Shown: in pieces, positions 1 to 8,744 of the stretch
Numbering within the stretch: position 1 is the first letter of the stretch
Layout of the letters: every line of letters starts with the position of its first letter
Assembly (NCBI GenBank): GCA_007126095.1
Contig: SLBZ01000091.1
Span: 1-64,000 of the forward strand
Reading direction: 5' to 3'
Origin: Aquisalimonas sp.
GTDB taxonomy: Bacteria > Pseudomonadota > Gammaproteobacteria > Nitrococcales > Aquisalimonadaceae
Length of the DNA stretch: 64,000 bases
Notes under the pieces: model-generated
Seen by the model: only the letters and a program-made list of their open reading frames with translations
Told to the model about the DNA's origin: nothing
Database searches by the model: none
Position numbers and translations under genes: made by a program

Positions 1-2
1 CC

Positions 3-578
3 TTCTACCTGGCCTGGTGGATCTCCTGGTCGCCCTTCGTCGGCATGTTCATCGCCCGGGTCAGTCGCGGCCGCACCGTGCGCGAGTTCCTGATTGCCGT
101 GCTGCTGGTCCCGACCCTCGTCGCCGTGGTGTGGATGACCGCCTTTGGCGGCACCGCCATCGACCAGGTGATCAGCGATGGCTTCGAGGGCGTCCAGAAC
201 GCCGACCTGGAGCTGCAACTGTTCGTGATGCTCGAACAGCTGCCCCTGGCCGCCATCACGTCCACCGCGGGCATCATTCTGGTCGTGGTGTTCTTCGTGA
301 CCTCCTCGGACTCGGGGTCGCTGGTGCTCGACTGCATTACCGCCGGCGGCAAGGTCGATTCGCCCAAGCCGCAGCGCGCCTTCTGGGCGATCATCGAGGG
401 CGCCATCGCCATCGCCCTGCTTCTGGGCGGGGGGCTGACCGCACTGCAGAGTGCCGCGGTGTCCACCGGTCTGCCCTTCACGGTGGTGCTCATGGTGGCG
501 TGCTATGCACTGGTCAGGGGGCTGATGAGCGAGCCCCTGGGCGACCGGCCACGCATCAGGGCCGCGCAAGCGCCATGA
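3..578 (+). CDS. BCCT-family compatible-solute (betaine/choline/carnitine) transporter, C-terminal part
   Basis: The frame is open from the left edge and ends in TGA, giving about 191 residues of the C-terminal third of a secondary carrier. It begins with a Trp-rich segment (FYLAWWISWSPFVGMFIARV), the hallmark of betaine/carnitine/choline carriers, and continues through hydrophobic helices. Such inner-membrane carriers import glycine betaine, choline or related osmolytes with Na+ or H+. The substrate-selecting helices and the start lie outside the window, so specificity cannot be assigned. The short polar C-terminal tail lacks the long osmosensing extension of BetP-like members. A strong hairpin follows the stop. 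The family call is secure; the substrate is not. Confidence 0.9.
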   Translation, partial: FYLAWWISWSPFVGMFIARVSRGRTVREFLIAVLLVPTLVAVVWMTAFGGTAIDQVISDGFEGVQNADLELQLFVMLEQLPLAAITSTAGIILVVVFFVTSSDSGSLVLDCITAGGKVDSPKPQRAFWAIIEGAIAIALLLGGGLTALQSAAVSTGLPFTVVLMVACYALVRGLMSEPLGDRPRIRAAQAP

Positions 579-586
579 AATTGGGC

Positions 587-613
587 CCCGGGCGGCCTTC
601 ATTGCCGCCCGGG
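587..613. terminator. Hairpin after the BCCT gene
   Basis: A perfect 10-bp inverted repeat (CCCGGGCGGC / GCCGCCCGGG, 7-nt loop) starts 9 bases after the BCCT stop codon. It lies between two genes that converge, so it can fold in both transcripts. No T-run follows on either strand, so it is terminator-like rather than a classical intrinsic terminator. Confidence 0.5.
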
Positions 614-685
614 ACACCTTACTCGAGCCGCCAGGTCAGGCGTCGTGCTGCTCAGGAGTCACCATTGCCGGTACCGACCTGCGGA

Positions 686-1123
686 TTACTCCCCGATGTC
701 CTCGTTCCAGACCTCCGGAGACGTTCGGATGAACGTCTCCATCAGGTCGATGCAGTCCGGGTCCTGTAGCACGTCCACGGTGACGCCGCGTTCCCGTAGC
801 AAGGCCTCCTCGCCCATGAAGGTGCGGTTCTCGCCCACCACGACCCGCGGGATGCCGTAGAGCAGGATGGCCCCCGAACACATGGGGCACGGCGACAGCG
901 TCGTGTACAGCGTGCATTCACGGTACACGGCAGCCGGCTGTCGGCCCGCGTTCTCCAGCGCGTCCATCTCGCCGTGCAGCACGGCGCTGCCGCGCTGCTG
1001 GCGCTGGTTGTGGCCGCGGCCGATGATCCGGCCCCGATGAACCAGCACCGACCCGATCGGCACGCCGCCTTCGCCGAGACCTTTTCTGGCCTCGTCCAAT
1101 GCCGCCTGCATGAATTCATCCAT
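686..1123 (-). CDS. Cytosine/nucleoside deaminase of the yeast FCY1 type (CDA fold)
   Basis: This 145-residue zinc hydrolase of the cytidine deaminase fold probably deaminates cytosine to uracil in the cytoplasm. The active-site HGE (H50, E52) and PCPMC (C79, C82) supply the zinc ligands and the proton-shuttling Glu. The stretch after HGE (TLYTTLSPC, then YGIPRVVVGEN) and the C-terminal EDIGE tail closely match fungal cytosine deaminase Fcy1p as I recall it, more than tRNA-adenosine deaminase TadA. The ATG overlaps the codB stop by one base (TAATG), so translation is coupled and both genes form one salvage operon. A related role such as creatinine or guanine deamination cannot be excluded, but the permease partner argues for cytosine. 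Confidence 0.88.
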   Translation of the reverse strand: MDEFMQAALDEARKGLGEGGVPIGSVLVHRGRIIGRGHNQRQQRGSAVLHGEMDALENAGRQPAAVYRECTLYTTLSPCPMCSGAILLYGIPRVVVGENRTFMGEEALLRERGVTVDVLQDPDCIDLMETFIRTSPEVWNEDIGE

Positions 1124-2412
1124 TACCCTTCTCCGCGCTCTGCCGTCGCCGGCCTGCCTTCAGCTTGCCGACGAGCATACCGCCCAAGCACCACGTGGGC
1201 GAGGGCGGCCACGGCCACGCCCACCACGGGGGCGAGAAACGGCGAGAAATACGCGGCGGCGGCGCCCACCCCGTAGGCTGCGAGGCCGGACCAGAGATAG
1301 TCGGGCAGTGCGGCATCGGCCAGCGGCGTGTAGCGCCGCCGGTGCAGCACGAAGAAGTCCGCCATGAGCACGCCGCCCAGGGGCGGGATGAACGTCCCCA
1401 GCAGGACCAGGAAGGGCACCAGCATGTCGTGCATGCCGAAGATGGCGAGCGCCGTCCCGATGCCCGCGCCGACGAGGGTGACGAGCCCGCGCTTTTCCGT
1501 GCGCAGCAGGTTGCAGCCCGCCACGGCGAAGTTGTAGATGGTGTTGTCCTGGGTGGTCCAGATGTTCAGGAACAGCATCACCACCGCCAGGGCCGCCAGC
1601 CCCTGGGCCAGCATGACGTCCACCACGTCCGCCTCCTGGTAGACCAGCGCGCCCAGCGCGCCGGTGAACACCATGAGGCCGTTGCCGATGAAGAACGCAA
1701 CCAGGGTGGCAAGGACGGCTTGCCGGCCGGAGATGGCGAAGCGCGTCCAGTTGGTGGCCTGGGTGCCACCGCTTACGAAGGTGCCGATTACCATGGTTAT
1801 CGCGGCGCCCACGGAGAGGGTTTCGGAGGGTGACATGGCCAGAAGCCCGTCGATGCCGCCCACCTCCACGACCCCGAGCGTCAGGCTCACCGCGATCAAC
1901 AGCAGCATCGCCGGTACGGCGAAGCGCGACAGCAGTTCCAGTCCGCGGTAGCCGACGATGGCGGTAACGCAGAACCCGAAGCCGAACAGGATCATCAGCG
2001 GAATGGTGAGCATCTCCGGCAGCCCGAGGATGCGCACGAGGAGGATGGCGATGGTTGCCGTCCCCCATGCATACCAGCCTACCTGGGTGAAGCCGAGAAT
2101 GCCGTCCGCCAGCCGGCTGCCCTTCTCGCCGAAGGCGTAGCGCGCCATGAGCACTGTGTTCAGCCCGGAGCGGGCGGCCATGTAGCCCAGGGCCGCGGCG
2201 TAGGCGCCAAGAAGCAGGTTGCCGGCGACGAGCACCAGCAGCAGGGCCTGGAAGTCGAAGGCCACCCCCAGGCTGCCGCCGGCCCACATGGTGGCCGTGA
2301 AAAAGGTGAAGCCGACGAGGATCAGCGTCAGCGACCAGAACCCGCGCCGCTCGGAATGGGGCACCTCGCTCAGCGGGTAGTCGTTGTGCGGCACATCTGC
2401 CAGTCTTTTCAT
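1123..2412 (-). CDS. codB: Cytosine permease (NCS1 family)
   Basis: This 429-residue inner-membrane protein has about 12 hydrophobic helices. The N-terminus (DYPLSEVPHSERRGF followed by a helix containing FFTATMWAGGSLG) is typical of CodB in the nucleobase-cation-symport-1 family, which imports cytosine with a cation. NIWTTQDNTIYNF in the second half is also a CodB hallmark. Length is close to the usual 419. It is the first gene of a two-gene leftward operon with the FCY1-type deaminase, whose start overlaps its stop. Together they would bring in cytosine and convert it to uracil. In Escherichia coli codB is paired with the unrelated amidohydrolase codA, which is absent here. Confidence 0.93.
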   Translation of the reverse strand: MKRLADVPHNDYPLSEVPHSERRGFWSLTLILVGFTFFTATMWAGGSLGVAFDFQALLLVLVAGNLLLGAYAAALGYMAARSGLNTVLMARYAFGEKGSRLADGILGFTQVGWYAWGTATIAILLVRILGLPEMLTIPLMILFGFGFCVTAIVGYRGLELLSRFAVPAMLLLIAVSLTLGVVEVGGIDGLLAMSPSETLSVGAAITMVIGTFVSGGTQATNWTRFAISGRQAVLATLVAFFIGNGLMVFTGALGALVYQEADVVDVMLAQGLAALAVVMLFLNIWTTQDNTIYNFAVAGCNLLRTEKRGLVTLVGAGIGTALAIFGMHDMLVPFLVLLGTFIPPLGGVLMADFFVLHRRRYTPLADAALPDYLWSGLAAYGVGAAAAYFSPFLAPVVGVAVAALAHVVLGRYARRQAEGRPATAERGEG

Positions 2413-2606
2413 TGTTCGCCCTTATACTGGATGGATCGGATCTCGGGCGGCTTGTGCCGGCCCCAAGCTGCCACGCAGGCGGAGCGTCCGTGCAAAAGGC
2501 ATACCCTGACGGCGTGCCGCCATCATTGGTGATGCTGCGTATGCTACCTGCACCGATACCGGGCCCGGTAGTGTCGGTTGTGCACCACGGGAGTGCTTCG
2601 GAACGT

Positions 2607-3662
2607 ATGGCTCTGGGTCAACCCTGGCACAGGACAGGACGGCTCCTGATCGTGGTGATCGGGCTGGCCGTCAGTGTGGCCGTCCAGGGTGTCGCCGCGG
2701 ACAATCGCGCATCCGATCCCCGTTTCGAAGAGGTGGAAGCGTCCGCGGCATCCATGGAGCGCCTGCACAGCCTGCTGGTGCTGGTGGATGGCGAGCCACG
2801 GGTCGAGCGGGTGTTCCGGGGCGGCGATCTGGAAACGCCGGTCAATATCAAGTCCCTGTCCAAGACGGTGCTCTCGGCGCTGGTGGGCGCAGCCATACAG
2901 GAGGGTGTGCTCAGCGGGGTGGACCAGTCCATCGCCGATGCCCTGGGCGATCGGCTGCCGCCGGATGCCGACCCGGCGGTGGCCGACATCACCATCGGCC
3001 ACCTGCTGTCGATGCAGTCCGGGCTGGAGCGGACCTCCGGCGCCAACTACGGCACCTGGGTGGCCAGCAGTGACTGGGTTACGGACGCCCTGCGGCGGCC
3101 CATGGTCGGCGAACCGGGCGGGCGCATGCGGTATTCCACCGGCAACTCCCACGTGCTGTCTGCGGCCCTGGTCGCGCAGTCGGGCCAGGCCACCCTGAAT
3201 CTGGCCCGGCAGTGGCTGGGGGCGCCTCTGAACATCCGTATCCCGGACTGGCTGCGCGACCCCCAGGGCGTGCATTTCGGCGGCAATGAGATGCGTCTGA
3301 GCCCGCGCGCCCTGGCCCGCTTCGGCGAACTCTACCGCCTGGGGGGCGAGATCGGCGGCCAGCGGGTGCTTGCCGAGGACTGGATCGACGCCTCATGGAC
3401 GCCGCGCGGCCGCTCCCGGTTCACCAACGATGGCTACGGCTATGGCTGGTTCATCACCGAGTTGGGCGGTGAGCGCGCCTACTACGGCTGGGGCTTCGGT
3501 GGTCAGCTTCTGTATGTGATCCCCGACCTCGGCATGACCGTGGTGATGATCTCGGATCCCAACCCGCCGTCACCGGGCGGTGCATACCGGCGGCAGCTCG
3601 AGCGGCTGGTGAGCGACATGCTGATCCCGGCGGTTCAAGGGGATGGGGCGACGTCACCGTAA
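2607..3662 (+). CDS. Secreted serine hydrolase of the beta-lactamase/penicillin-binding (class C) family
   Basis: This 351-residue protein has an N-terminal hydrophobic stretch (residues 12-31) ending near AADN, so it is probably exported. The catalytic SxxK is S83-L84-S85-K86. The second motif, Tyr-Ser-Thr at 176-178, takes the YxN position. A C-terminal WGFGGQ loop matches 6-aminohexanoate-dimer hydrolase and EstB-like members. Such enzymes cleave esters, amides or D-amino-acid peptides; the substrate here is unknown. I chose the ATG directly before the basic and hydrophobic signal segment; in-frame upstream starts at 2412 and 2532 would add a non-signal-like leader. The 3' end overlaps the convergent phosphotransferase-like gene by 28 bases. 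Confidence 0.85.
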   Translation: MALGQPWHRTGRLLIVVIGLAVSVAVQGVAADNRASDPRFEEVEASAASMERLHSLLVLVDGEPRVERVFRGGDLETPVNIKSLSKTVLSALVGAAIQEGVLSGVDQSIADALGDRLPPDADPAVADITIGHLLSMQSGLERTSGANYGTWVASSDWVTDALRRPMVGEPGGRMRYSTGNSHVLSAALVAQSGQATLNLARQWLGAPLNIRIPDWLRDPQGVHFGGNEMRLSPRALARFGELYRLGGEIGGQRVLAEDWIDASWTPRGRSRFTNDGYGYGWFITELGGERAYYGWGFGGQLLYVIPDLGMTVVMISDPNPPSPGGAYRRQLERLVSDMLIPAVQGDGATSP

Positions 3663-5224
3663 TCCGCCCGAAACCAGTCAATGAGCACGTCCATGCCCGC
3701 CTGCCCCTGTTCATGAGCGGGAGTGACGCCTGGCGTGAATCCGCGGGCGCGCAGCGGTTCCAGGAGCGCCGGGTCGCCGCTGATCACGTGAACGGGAACA
3801 CCGGCGCTGGGCTCCGGCCCGGTAATCAGCCGGGCCGGCTGGTGATCCCCGATCACCACCAGCAGCGTGTCTTCGGCGACGAACCGCTCGGCGTATCCGG
3901 TGGCCACATTCAGTGCGTAATCCACCGACAGGACGAAGTGGTCACGAACCCGGTCGTGATCCCGCCACAGGCTCTCCGGCGATTCGCCGATGCCCTCCCA
4001 TTGCCGGAACACGGCGCCGTCGCCGATCGTCTCCCAGCGCTCGATCACCGGCAGCACCGGCACCCAGGGCGCATGGCTGCTGATCAGGGCCAGTACGCCG
4101 AACACCGGGTCCTCCCGGGCCTGGCGCACGGACTGCTCGAAGAACCACCAAGTGTACTGGTCCGGCATGGTAACCCAGTTGAACGGCGGCCCCTCGTAGT
4201 CCATGTCGTCCGCCTCGAAGATGGCATCGAAGCCGTACCACCGCCCCTCCGGCCAGTCCTGCGTGATCGCCGGCATCACCACCACCGTGTGGTGGCCCGT
4301 GGCGCGAAAATCGTCAACCAGGGTATGCCGTTCGGTGTCGAGCAGCAGCTCGTAGCGGAGCTGGTTATCCACCCACAGCCCTGACAGCGTCGTGGCATGG
4401 GCCAGCCAGGACTGACCCCCGAAGGTGGGGGCGTCCAGGGTGCCCGTGACCACGTGCAGGCCGGCGGCGTTGAGTCGCTGCTCCATGTCGATCAGGCGCG
4501 GCCGGATGACGGGGCCATACCGGTCGTCGAACACCGCGGATACGCCGTAGGACTCGATGAACCCCACGATCACGTCCACGCCTTCCAGTTGCCGGAGGGG
4601 CAAGGGCTCCCGGGCACCACCGCCGGCGGCCAGCTGCCGCTCGAAGGCGGCGCTCTCACGGTGGGTGCGCACGGCCCAGCCTGCCTGGTCCGTCACCATG
4701 GTCACGGCGGGAGAGATGGCGCGCGGGACGATGGGCTGGGTCTGTACGCTGATTACCCCCGCCAGTCCCGCGGTCAGCAGGGCGCCCCCGAGCCAGCGCC
4801 ATGCAGCTCCGGCCGTATCGCGCCGGAGGCCGGTCAGCAGGCGCGTCACGCCCAGTGCAATACCTGCCAGAATCAGGGTCAGCCCGGCCACTGCTGCCAG
4901 CGCGACCGGAATCGGCAGGTTGGCCACCGCCAGGTCGTAAACGGAGGTGATGAGCGGGTAGTCCAGGTAGACGTTGAGCGGCCGCGACAGGCTCAGCCGT
5001 GCCAAGGCGTCCAGCAGGGCCATCAGGGTCAGGAGCAGGGCGGCCAGCCCCAGCAGTGCCGCCAAAACACCACTCCAGCGACGCCGCGGCACCAGCATGA
5101 ACAGGCCTGTCAGGGCAAGAGCCTCCATGGCCAGCCAGTTCGGACCCATGCCGGCGTGGCGCGGGATCTCCAGCGCCAGCAGCCCGATGTTGAGTGCCAG
5201 CAGTGTCAGCGCCACTCGCAGCAC
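3635..5224 (-). CDS. Membrane-anchored alkaline-phosphatase-superfamily transferase (LTA synthase/OpgB type), candidate phosphoglycerol transferase
   Basis: The 529-residue product has about five N-terminal membrane helices (residues 1-160) and then a periplasmic sulfatase/alkaline-phosphatase-type domain. Visible metal-site elements are FIESYG (E224), a Thr nucleophile candidate in DAPTFGGQSW (T267), SSHAPW (H384) and IGDHQP (D460, H461). This architecture is shared by lipoteichoic acid synthase, phosphoethanolamine transferases and OpgB, which moves phosphoglycerol onto periplasmic glucans. It is divergent from opgG-opgH with about 120 bases between, so a glucan-decorating role is plausible. 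At 529 residues it is much shorter than E. coli OpgB (about 760). The domain call is firm; the OpgB-like function is inference from context. Confidence 0.8.
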   Translation of the reverse strand: MLRVALTLLALNIGLLALEIPRHAGMGPNWLAMEALALTGLFMLVPRRRWSGVLAALLGLAALLLTLMALLDALARLSLSRPLNVYLDYPLITSVYDLAVANLPIPVALAAVAGLTLILAGIALGVTRLLTGLRRDTAGAAWRWLGGALLTAGLAGVISVQTQPIVPRAISPAVTMVTDQAGWAVRTHRESAAFERQLAAGGGAREPLPLRQLEGVDVIVGFIESYGVSAVFDDRYGPVIRPRLIDMEQRLNAAGLHVVTGTLDAPTFGGQSWLAHATTLSGLWVDNQLRYELLLDTERHTLVDDFRATGHHTVVVMPAITQDWPEGRWYGFDAIFEADDMDYEGPPFNWVTMPDQYTWWFFEQSVRQAREDPVFGVLALISSHAPWVPVLPVIERWETIGDGAVFRQWEGIGESPESLWRDHDRVRDHFVLSVDYALNVATGYAERFVAEDTLLVVIGDHQPARLITGPEPSAGVPVHVISGDPALLEPLRARGFTPGVTPAHEQGQAGMDVLIDWFRADYGDVAPSP

Positions 5225-5287
5225 GTCCGATCCCCTGTGACTTGATCATGCCAACCCTGCTCCGGGGTGGCGTTGGTATTCATGTTG

Positions 5288-5304
5288 TACAATTATTGTA
5301 TTAT
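5288..5304 (+). promoter_or_regulatory. AT-rich promoter region with dyad upstream of opgG
   Basis: The divergent gap between the phosphotransferase-like gene and opgG holds an AT-rich patch that stands out in this GC-rich region. It contains two -10-like hexamers, TACAAT and TATTAT, and a perfect inverted repeat TACAAT-T-ATTGTA. No good -35 box is at standard spacing, so an activator or another sigma factor may be needed. Assignment to opgG is by position only. Confidence 0.4.
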
Positions 5305-5344
5305 TAACCGTAGTCCCAATCCACTGGCCAGAAGGCAATGCAGC

Positions 5345-6871
5345 ATGCCGCGCCACCTTGACCTGCTCCTCACTGTCGGACTTCTGGCCGCAACAGTGCC
5401 CGCGCGGGTGGCCGGGGGGCAGGTGTTCGACGCCGTTACCGAAATGGCCCGGGAGCGGGCGGACTCACCCCATGTGCCGCCTCCTGTGCATGGCTCCGGG
5501 CCCCTGGCAGACCTGGATTACGATACCTACCGGCAGATTCGCTTTCGCCCGGAGGCCGCTCTGTGGCGGGACGACGACCACGGATTCTCGGTGCAGCTCT
5601 TTCACCCCGGGTTTCTCTTCGACAGTCCGGTCCGTGTCTACACGGTGGACGGCGAAGACCCGGAGCCGCTGTCCTTCGACACCGCGTTCTTCGACTACGA
5701 CGGCGACGCGGCGGGCGTGGAGGCGGATGCCGGCGAGCCTGGCGGTTTCGCCGGGTTCCGTATCCACTACCCCGTTAATCGGCCCGGTGTGCATGACGAA
5801 GTGGCGGCCTTTCTCGGCGCGTCCTACTTCCGCCTCGTCGGGCGCGACCAGGTCTACGGGCTCTCCAGCCGCGGCCTGGCAGTGGACACGGTCGGAGCAG
5901 AGGAGGAGTTTCCCGCCTTTCGGGCGTTCTGGCTACAGCGCCCCGCGGAGGGCGCGACGCGCATGGAGGTGGTCGCGCTGCTGGACAGCCCGTCCGTGAC
6001 GGGGTCCTACCGCTTTCAGGTCCGGGTGGAGCCGCGCGTGACCGTGGACGTGGAGAAGCGGCTGTTCGCGCGGCGGACGATCCACAACCTGGGCGTGGCG
6101 CCGCTGACCAGCATGTTTTCACACGGTCAGCCGAGTACCACTCAGCGGGACGATTTCCGTCCCCGGGTGCACGACTCCGACGGGCTGCTGGCGGAGACCC
6201 ATGCCGGCGAGCGGATCTGGCGGCCACTGATCAACCCCGGCACGGTTCGCGTGACCGCCCTTCAGGATCACGACCCGCGCGGGTTCGGTCTGGTTCAGCG
6301 CGATCGCCGGTTCGCCAGCTACCTCGACCTCGAGGCGAACTACCACCGGCGGCCCAGCCACTGGGTGGCACCGGACGGAGACTGGGGCAGCGGCGCCGTC
6401 CAGCTGGTGGAGATCCCCGCTGCCGGCGAGACCGACGACAATATCGTGGCCTACTGGGCGCCGGATGAGCCTTTCAAGGCCGGCGGGCAGCGCACCTACC
6501 GATACCGACTGACGCCGTACGACCGGGTGCCGGACCCGCAGGGGCTGGCGCGGGTCGTGCGCACGCGCAGCGGCTGGGCGGCGATTCCCGGCGAGAGCGA
6601 TCCGCCGCCCCGCACGCACCGGCGGTTCATCGTCGATTTCCGCGGCGGCGAGCTGGGCGACGGCGAGGAGCTGGAACCGCAGCTTCGCACCACCAGCGGC
6701 GACGTGGATGACGTGCAGATCATGCCGCTACCGGAGCCGAAGGCCTGGCGCGCGAGTTTTCGCCTGCGTCCGCAGGGTGAGACGCCGGCCGACATGCAGC
6801 TCTACCTGCACCGTAATGGTGAGCGGCTCAGCGAGACCTGGAGCTTTGTGTGGTACCCCGATGAACGTTGA
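5345..6871 (+). CDS. opgG: Periplasmic glucan biosynthesis protein OpgG/OpgD
   Basis: The 508-residue protein carries an N-terminal signal peptide (MPRHLDLLLTVGLLAATVPA, cleavage near VAGG) and the full MdoG domain, with the family pattern DLDYDTYRQIRFRPEAALW near residue 55 and HPGFLFD shortly after. OpgG acts in the periplasm with OpgH to make or branch osmoregulated glucans; OpgD is a paralogue of similar sequence, so the symbol is by operon position. I chose the ATG at the start of a clean signal peptide rather than an upstream in-frame ATG at 5267. It overlaps the opgH start by 11 bases, implying coupled translation. Confidence 0.92.
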   Translation: MPRHLDLLLTVGLLAATVPARVAGGQVFDAVTEMARERADSPHVPPPVHGSGPLADLDYDTYRQIRFRPEAALWRDDDHGFSVQLFHPGFLFDSPVRVYTVDGEDPEPLSFDTAFFDYDGDAAGVEADAGEPGGFAGFRIHYPVNRPGVHDEVAAFLGASYFRLVGRDQVYGLSSRGLAVDTVGAEEEFPAFRAFWLQRPAEGATRMEVVALLDSPSVTGSYRFQVRVEPRVTVDVEKRLFARRTIHNLGVAPLTSMFSHGQPSTTQRDDFRPRVHDSDGLLAETHAGERIWRPLINPGTVRVTALQDHDPRGFGLVQRDRRFASYLDLEANYHRRPSHWVAPDGDWGSGAVQLVEIPAAGETDDNIVAYWAPDEPFKAGGQRTYRYRLTPYDRVPDPQGLARVVRTRSGWAAIPGESDPPPRTHRRFIVDFRGGELGDGEELEPQLRTTSGDVDDVQIMPLPEPKAWRASFRLRPQGETPADMQLYLHRNGERLSETWSFVWYPDER

Positions 6872-8744
6872 TAACGGGACGGTGGCGGGGACGGAGCCCG
6901 AGTGGGCCTTGCATGCGCCCAACATGGCACTGCGCAGGCTGGTCTTCTTCGGCGTTGTGGGCGCCACCGTCGCTGCCGGACTGGCGCTGCTGCACACCAT
7001 GATGGGCGGCGCCTGGGAGCGGCCACTCGCGTGGGTGCTGAGCGCCCTGTTCATCGTCCTTTTCACCTGGATCGCCCTGGCGTTCTGGACCGCAGCGGTG
7101 GGGTTCGGCCTGCGCTTGCTGGGTCGGCAGGCACTGGGACTCCGGCGTCGGCGTCCCCCGGTGTGGGAGCACGATCCACTTTGCACGCGCACGGCGCTGG
7201 TCATGCCCGTCCACAACGAAGACCCGGTACGCGTCGTGAACGGGCTTGCCGCCATGGGGGAGTCACTGGGGAAGACGGGCCAGGTGGCCGCGTTCGAGAT
7301 CTTTCTGCTCAGCGACACCACCGACCCGTCCATCGCCGACGCCGAGCAGGATGAGGTGGCCCGGTTGCGCACCGAGCTCCCCCGGGGGCTGGTGGCGCAC
7401 TACCGGCGGCGTGAGCGGAACACCGGACGCAAGGCCGGAAACGTGGCCGATTTCTGTCGGCGCTGGGGTGCCAGGTACGACCACATGGTGGTGCTGGACG
7501 CCGACAGCCTCATGACGGGCGAGGCCCTGGTGACGCTGGCCCGGTACATGGAGGCCAACCCCGGGGCCGGGCTGATCCAGACAGTGCCCGTGCCGGTGCG
7601 CCAGACCACGGTGTTCGGTCGTCTGCTCCAGTACGCCGGAGCGGTCTACAGCCCGATGCTCGCGAGTGGTCTGGCCTTCTGGTATGGCGATGCGGCCAAC
7701 TACTGGGGGCACAACGCCATCGTCCGTGTGCGGCCGTTCACGGCCCACTGCGGATTGCCGACCCTGCCGGGTCGCCCGCCACTGGGGGGCGAGATTCTCA
7801 GCCACGACTTCGTCGAGGCGGCGCTGCTGCGGCGGGCCGGCTGGTCCGTCTGGCTGCTGCCGGAACTGGACGGGAGCTACGAAGAGCTGCCCACGAACAT
7901 GCTGGCGTACGCCAAGCGCGATCGCCGCTGGACGCAGGGCAACCTCCAGCACCTGCGGCTCATCGCCGGAGACGGGCTGCACCCCATGAGCCGACTCCAC
8001 TTCCTGATGGGGGCCCTGACCTATCTGGTGTCGCCGCTGTGGCTGGCGCTGCTGGCCCTCACGACCGTGGACGCCCTGAGCGGCAAGGGGGCTTCCCTGT
8101 TGACCGTTGCCGGAGCGGCGCCGATGCTGTTGCTGGGGCTGACGGTTGCGCTTCTGCTTGGCCCCCGTCTGCTCGGCTCCATCCTGCTGCTCATGCGCCG
8201 GCACGACAGGCCGGCGGGTCGGTGGCGCATCACTGTCAACGCCCTGGTGGAGCTGCTGTTCTCCGTCCTGCTGGCGCCGGTCCTGCTGGCGTTTCATGCC
8301 GGGTTCGTGCTGCAGGTGCTCCTCGGCCAGGCCACCAGCTGGGATGCTCAGCAGCGCGAGGGTCGCATGCTGCCGTGGCGCGCTGCCTGCCGTGGAACCA
8401 TCGCCCTGGTCATTCCGGCGGCGGCCACGGTGGGCGTTCTTGGCTGGCTGGCGCCGACGTTGTTGTGGTGGTTGTCGCCCGTGGTGCTGCCGGTGCTCGG
8501 CGCGCCGCTGCTGGCGCGGGTGAGCAGCCGTACCGTCTCGGCCCGGGGAGATTCGTTCATGCCGACACCGGCGGACAGGCGCGGAGTGGACGTGCTGGAG
8601 AGGCTGGCGGCGCGGGAGCGGTCGGGCGCGCCCGCCACCGCGGGGCATGCGGCCGCACCGCCGCAACTGCCCCGGCAGCGGCCGCGCCCCATGCCGGCCC
8701 AGTCGCTGCGCACCCTGTCCCTTGGTGGCGGATTACGGGAATAG
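6861..8744 (+). CDS. opgH: Glucan glucosyltransferase H, short form
   Basis: This inner-membrane family-2 glycosyltransferase makes the beta-glucan backbone from UDP-glucose and exports it. Seen in order are two N-terminal helices (about 26-45 and 54-85), ALVMPVHNED, the metal-binding VLDADSLM, the acceptor motif LSHDFVEAALL, and RDRRWTQGN, the Q/RxxRW-type motif of processive synthases, followed by several C-terminal helices. The product is 627 residues, against about 847 in E. coli; the missing part is mainly the long cytoplasmic N-terminus. The ATG lies inside the end of opgG. The 3' end overlaps the convergent cytochrome b561 gene by 12 bases. Confidence 0.92.
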   Translation: MNVDNGTVAGTEPEWALHAPNMALRRLVFFGVVGATVAAGLALLHTMMGGAWERPLAWVLSALFIVLFTWIALAFWTAAVGFGLRLLGRQALGLRRRRPPVWEHDPLCTRTALVMPVHNEDPVRVVNGLAAMGESLGKTGQVAAFEIFLLSDTTDPSIADAEQDEVARLRTELPRGLVAHYRRRERNTGRKAGNVADFCRRWGARYDHMVVLDADSLMTGEALVTLARYMEANPGAGLIQTVPVPVRQTTVFGRLLQYAGAVYSPMLASGLAFWYGDAANYWGHNAIVRVRPFTAHCGLPTLPGRPPLGGEILSHDFVEAALLRRAGWSVWLLPELDGSYEELPTNMLAYAKRDRRWTQGNLQHLRLIAGDGLHPMSRLHFLMGALTYLVSPLWLALLALTTVDALSGKGASLLTVAGAAPMLLLGLTVALLLGPRLLGSILLLMRRHDRPAGRWRITVNALVELLFSVLLAPVLLAFHAGFVLQVLLGQATSWDAQQREGRMLPWRAACRGTIALVIPAAATVGVLGWLAPTLLWWLSPVVLPVLGAPLLARVSSRTVSARGDSFMPTPADRRGVDVLERLAARERSGAPATAGHAAAPPQLPRQRPRPMPAQSLRTLSLGGGLRE

